A DNA stretch of 29,898 nucleotides, taken from Chytriomyces cf. hyalinus JEL632 (taxonomy: Eukaryota; Chytridiomycota; Chytridiomycetes; Chytridiales; Chytriomycetaceae). A program made the position numbers and the translations under genes. A model generated the notes under the pieces. That model was not told where the DNA came from and did not search any database. It worked only from the letters and a program-made list of their open reading frames with translations. This document shows, one piece after another, positions 28,274-29,898 of this stretch (position 1 is the first letter of the stretch; every line of letters starts with the position of its first letter). The DNA lies in contig JAIWWG010000173.1 of NCBI GenBank assembly GCA_025435555.1, positions 1 through 29,898 of the forward strand. Direction: 5' to 3'.

Positions 28274-29567
28274 TCATATTGACAGAGCATCCACTGTAAG
28301 TCCATTTGAAGGAGCGGCATTCGTGTCACCCAATGTGGCGTCATCATCTTCACTGTCAATTAAGCTGTGGATCGAGCTGATGGCTGTGCGTGGTGACTCC
28401 AGTGGTAGTGGTGGATCGGGCGATGGCTGCTGTACGTGCTGCTGCTGCTGCTTCAAACCATCTTCAGTCTCATCTCCCTTTGACTTTAACGATGCATACA
28501 GTGCAGATGCAGCTGTCATGGCCTGGTTTGTCAGACGGTTCCTGCGCTTGAATGCAACGCCTTTGACTCCAAATGGACGCGCCTTTCCATGCAGTCTTTT
28601 AAAAATTAAACTATTTGTCAGCATGCATGCATGCATGACTAAGCAGACAGACATACATGTACACACCTGAGATAGAGACCGCACGCATTGCAGATGGGTT
28701 TACCCTTATTGTCCCTTCGCCACAATGGCGTTGTTGTAGTTTTGCAGTTGGCGCAAATCATTTGTTCTTTGACAATCTGAATTGGTTTCACAACTTGTGG
28801 CACAAATGAGTTGTTTGGTTGGAACACGTGTTGCTGATGATGATGAAGGTGATGATTGAAAGGCTGCAGCAGTGGAGAGAAGTGATCCGCGACCAAACGA
28901 TAGTTTTGAGGCTTTTGATGTTGCACAAACATTGTGTTTGTGGCGGGTTGAGTTGGCAGCGCCGTTGTTTGCGAAGAGCGGTGCAGAGACACGACGCGCG
29001 TTGATCTGAACTTGTACTCAATGGACAGGCCTGTATGAGTGCAGTAAAAGAGATGTTCAGTGCTTTTGAAGGAAACTCGAGATTAAACATGTCATGGGAC
29101 AGTGGGAGACACAAAGTAAATTTTTGTTTTCATTGGAATGAGCACGCACCGCAGTTATTGCAAAGCAACTCGTTGGACGGTCCTCTGCGCCACAGTGTCG
29201 TGTGGTGGACATTGCAAGTGCTGCATGCGAGTGTGGGCGGGTCTTGGGTTCTGGCGCTGTCTGCTGAGAGATCTGTTGCCAAAGGCCGACTGTCGTGGGT
29301 AGAGTTGGCGTGGGGGGGTTGTTGCTGGTTCCAGGATTCTTGCGGCGGTGTGCTTAGGATGGGACTCGTCTTGATCGGATACAAGTGCGATGGCTGGCCA
29401 TGCATGTTGAGTTGCCCCACATTTTGGGCAGATGGGAAGCTCAGGAGTGGAAGTGGCGGTGAGAAGCGATGGACGGGGGATGTGGACATGTGGTGGGCAG
29501 GAAGAGGATGGGAGGGAGACAGCGTTGCGCCTTGAAGCAGGTCGTGGATGGAAGGTAGCCGAGTCAT
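28274..29567 (-). CDS. GATA-type zinc-finger transcription factor with two fingers
   Basis: Exons 29567-29150, 29030-28667 and 28595-28274 join in frame to 367 residues. The start [13 protein letters not shown] matches that of the GATA gene at 25621. Finger 1 is [20 protein letters not shown] then LCNNCG (C115, C118, C136, C139). An intron follows the last Cys in phase 1, and the protein continues [13 protein letters not shown]. Finger 2 is [20 protein letters not shown] then [13 protein letters not shown] (C232, C235, C253, C256), with basic region FKRRNR; an intron interrupts the Arg after GLYL. Between the fingers lies a Gln/His/Pro-rich linker, and the C-terminus is acidic with a short Gln run. 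An ATGC-type repeat (28620-28637) lies in the second intron. Confidence 0.9.
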
Positions 29568-29898
29568 TTCAAGATAAACACAGTCACTTTGGGACAACAA
29601 TTAAAGAGGATCTTTTGTGATCTTTTAAATGTTAATCCGCTTGAAATTATTATAATTTTATTATTGATAGTGTGGAGATTGCGTGTCGTTGTCCATCCAT
29701 CCATCGCAGATACCCGGCACACTTCGGAGATGTCCGGAACACATGACTCGGCCTCATATACACGTGCTCCATCACACCCAGAGAGATGCTGCAACGAGTG
29801 TTCATGTACCGGCATATTCTCGCCGTGTTCGTGTCTCAACAAACTCAGAGTCTGGACAAGCCCCTCATTCCGTTTTTTGAGACAATGAGCACATAACA
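29568..29898. other. Upstream flank of the GATA cluster, no gene seen
   Basis: AT-rich sequence near 29620-29670 is followed by mixed sequence to the window end. Overlapping open frames on both strands lack signal peptides, motifs or splice patterns. It presumably holds the promoter of the two-finger GATA gene. Confidence 0.45.

Overview
The window is eukaryotic nuclear DNA from a fungus. Genes are compact, with many GT-AG introns of about 47-140 nt (a few are longer), TATA-like boxes 60-80 nt upstream of several starts, and intronless tRNA genes. A fused betaine-lipid synthase (BTA1), Kex2-type repeat peptide precursors, extracellular Cu/Zn-SOD-like proteins and multiplied GATA factors together suggest an early-diverging, probably chytrid, fungus. 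The exact taxon cannot be read from the sequence.

Layout. (1) 1-3251: a polytopic membrane protein (minus) and an RGS-domain protein (plus) diverge from a 110-bp promoter. (2) 3314-8692: Cu/Zn-SOD-like genes, a decayed SOD fragment, tRNA-Gly, and two different secreted precursors carrying repeated, dibasic-flanked, two-cysteine peptides: three copies of an 18-mer on plus and four copies of a 16-mer on minus. (3) 9282-13560: U2 snRNP A', a GPI-type SOD-like protein, a small acidic GPI-type protein and an unrecognised gene, all minus. (4) 13662-19237: BTA1 with a 383-nt hairpin-rich intron, a membrane-anchored short-chain dehydrogenase, a candidate structured RNA, a second identical tRNA-Gly and a small basic protein, all plus. 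(5) 19508-21879: two tandem secreted paralogues. (6) tRNA-Pro, then five minus-strand GATA zinc-finger genes from 22865 to 29567.

How the genes may work together. The most interesting possibility is a peptide-signalling locus: two alpha-pheromone-like precursors lie within 3.4 kb of each other and within 7 kb of a multi-pass membrane protein and an RGS protein. The peptide architecture and the RGS call are read from sequence. A shared pathway is inference.

Quality note. At least eleven single-base +1 disruptions break otherwise well-conserved reading frames (second peptide precursor, BTA1, dehydrogenase, second GATA gene; probably also the 12.4-13.6 kb gene). They are mostly not in long homopolymers and share no codon context, so residual long-read insertion errors are the likeliest cause. 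These genes are annotated as genes, not pseudogenes.
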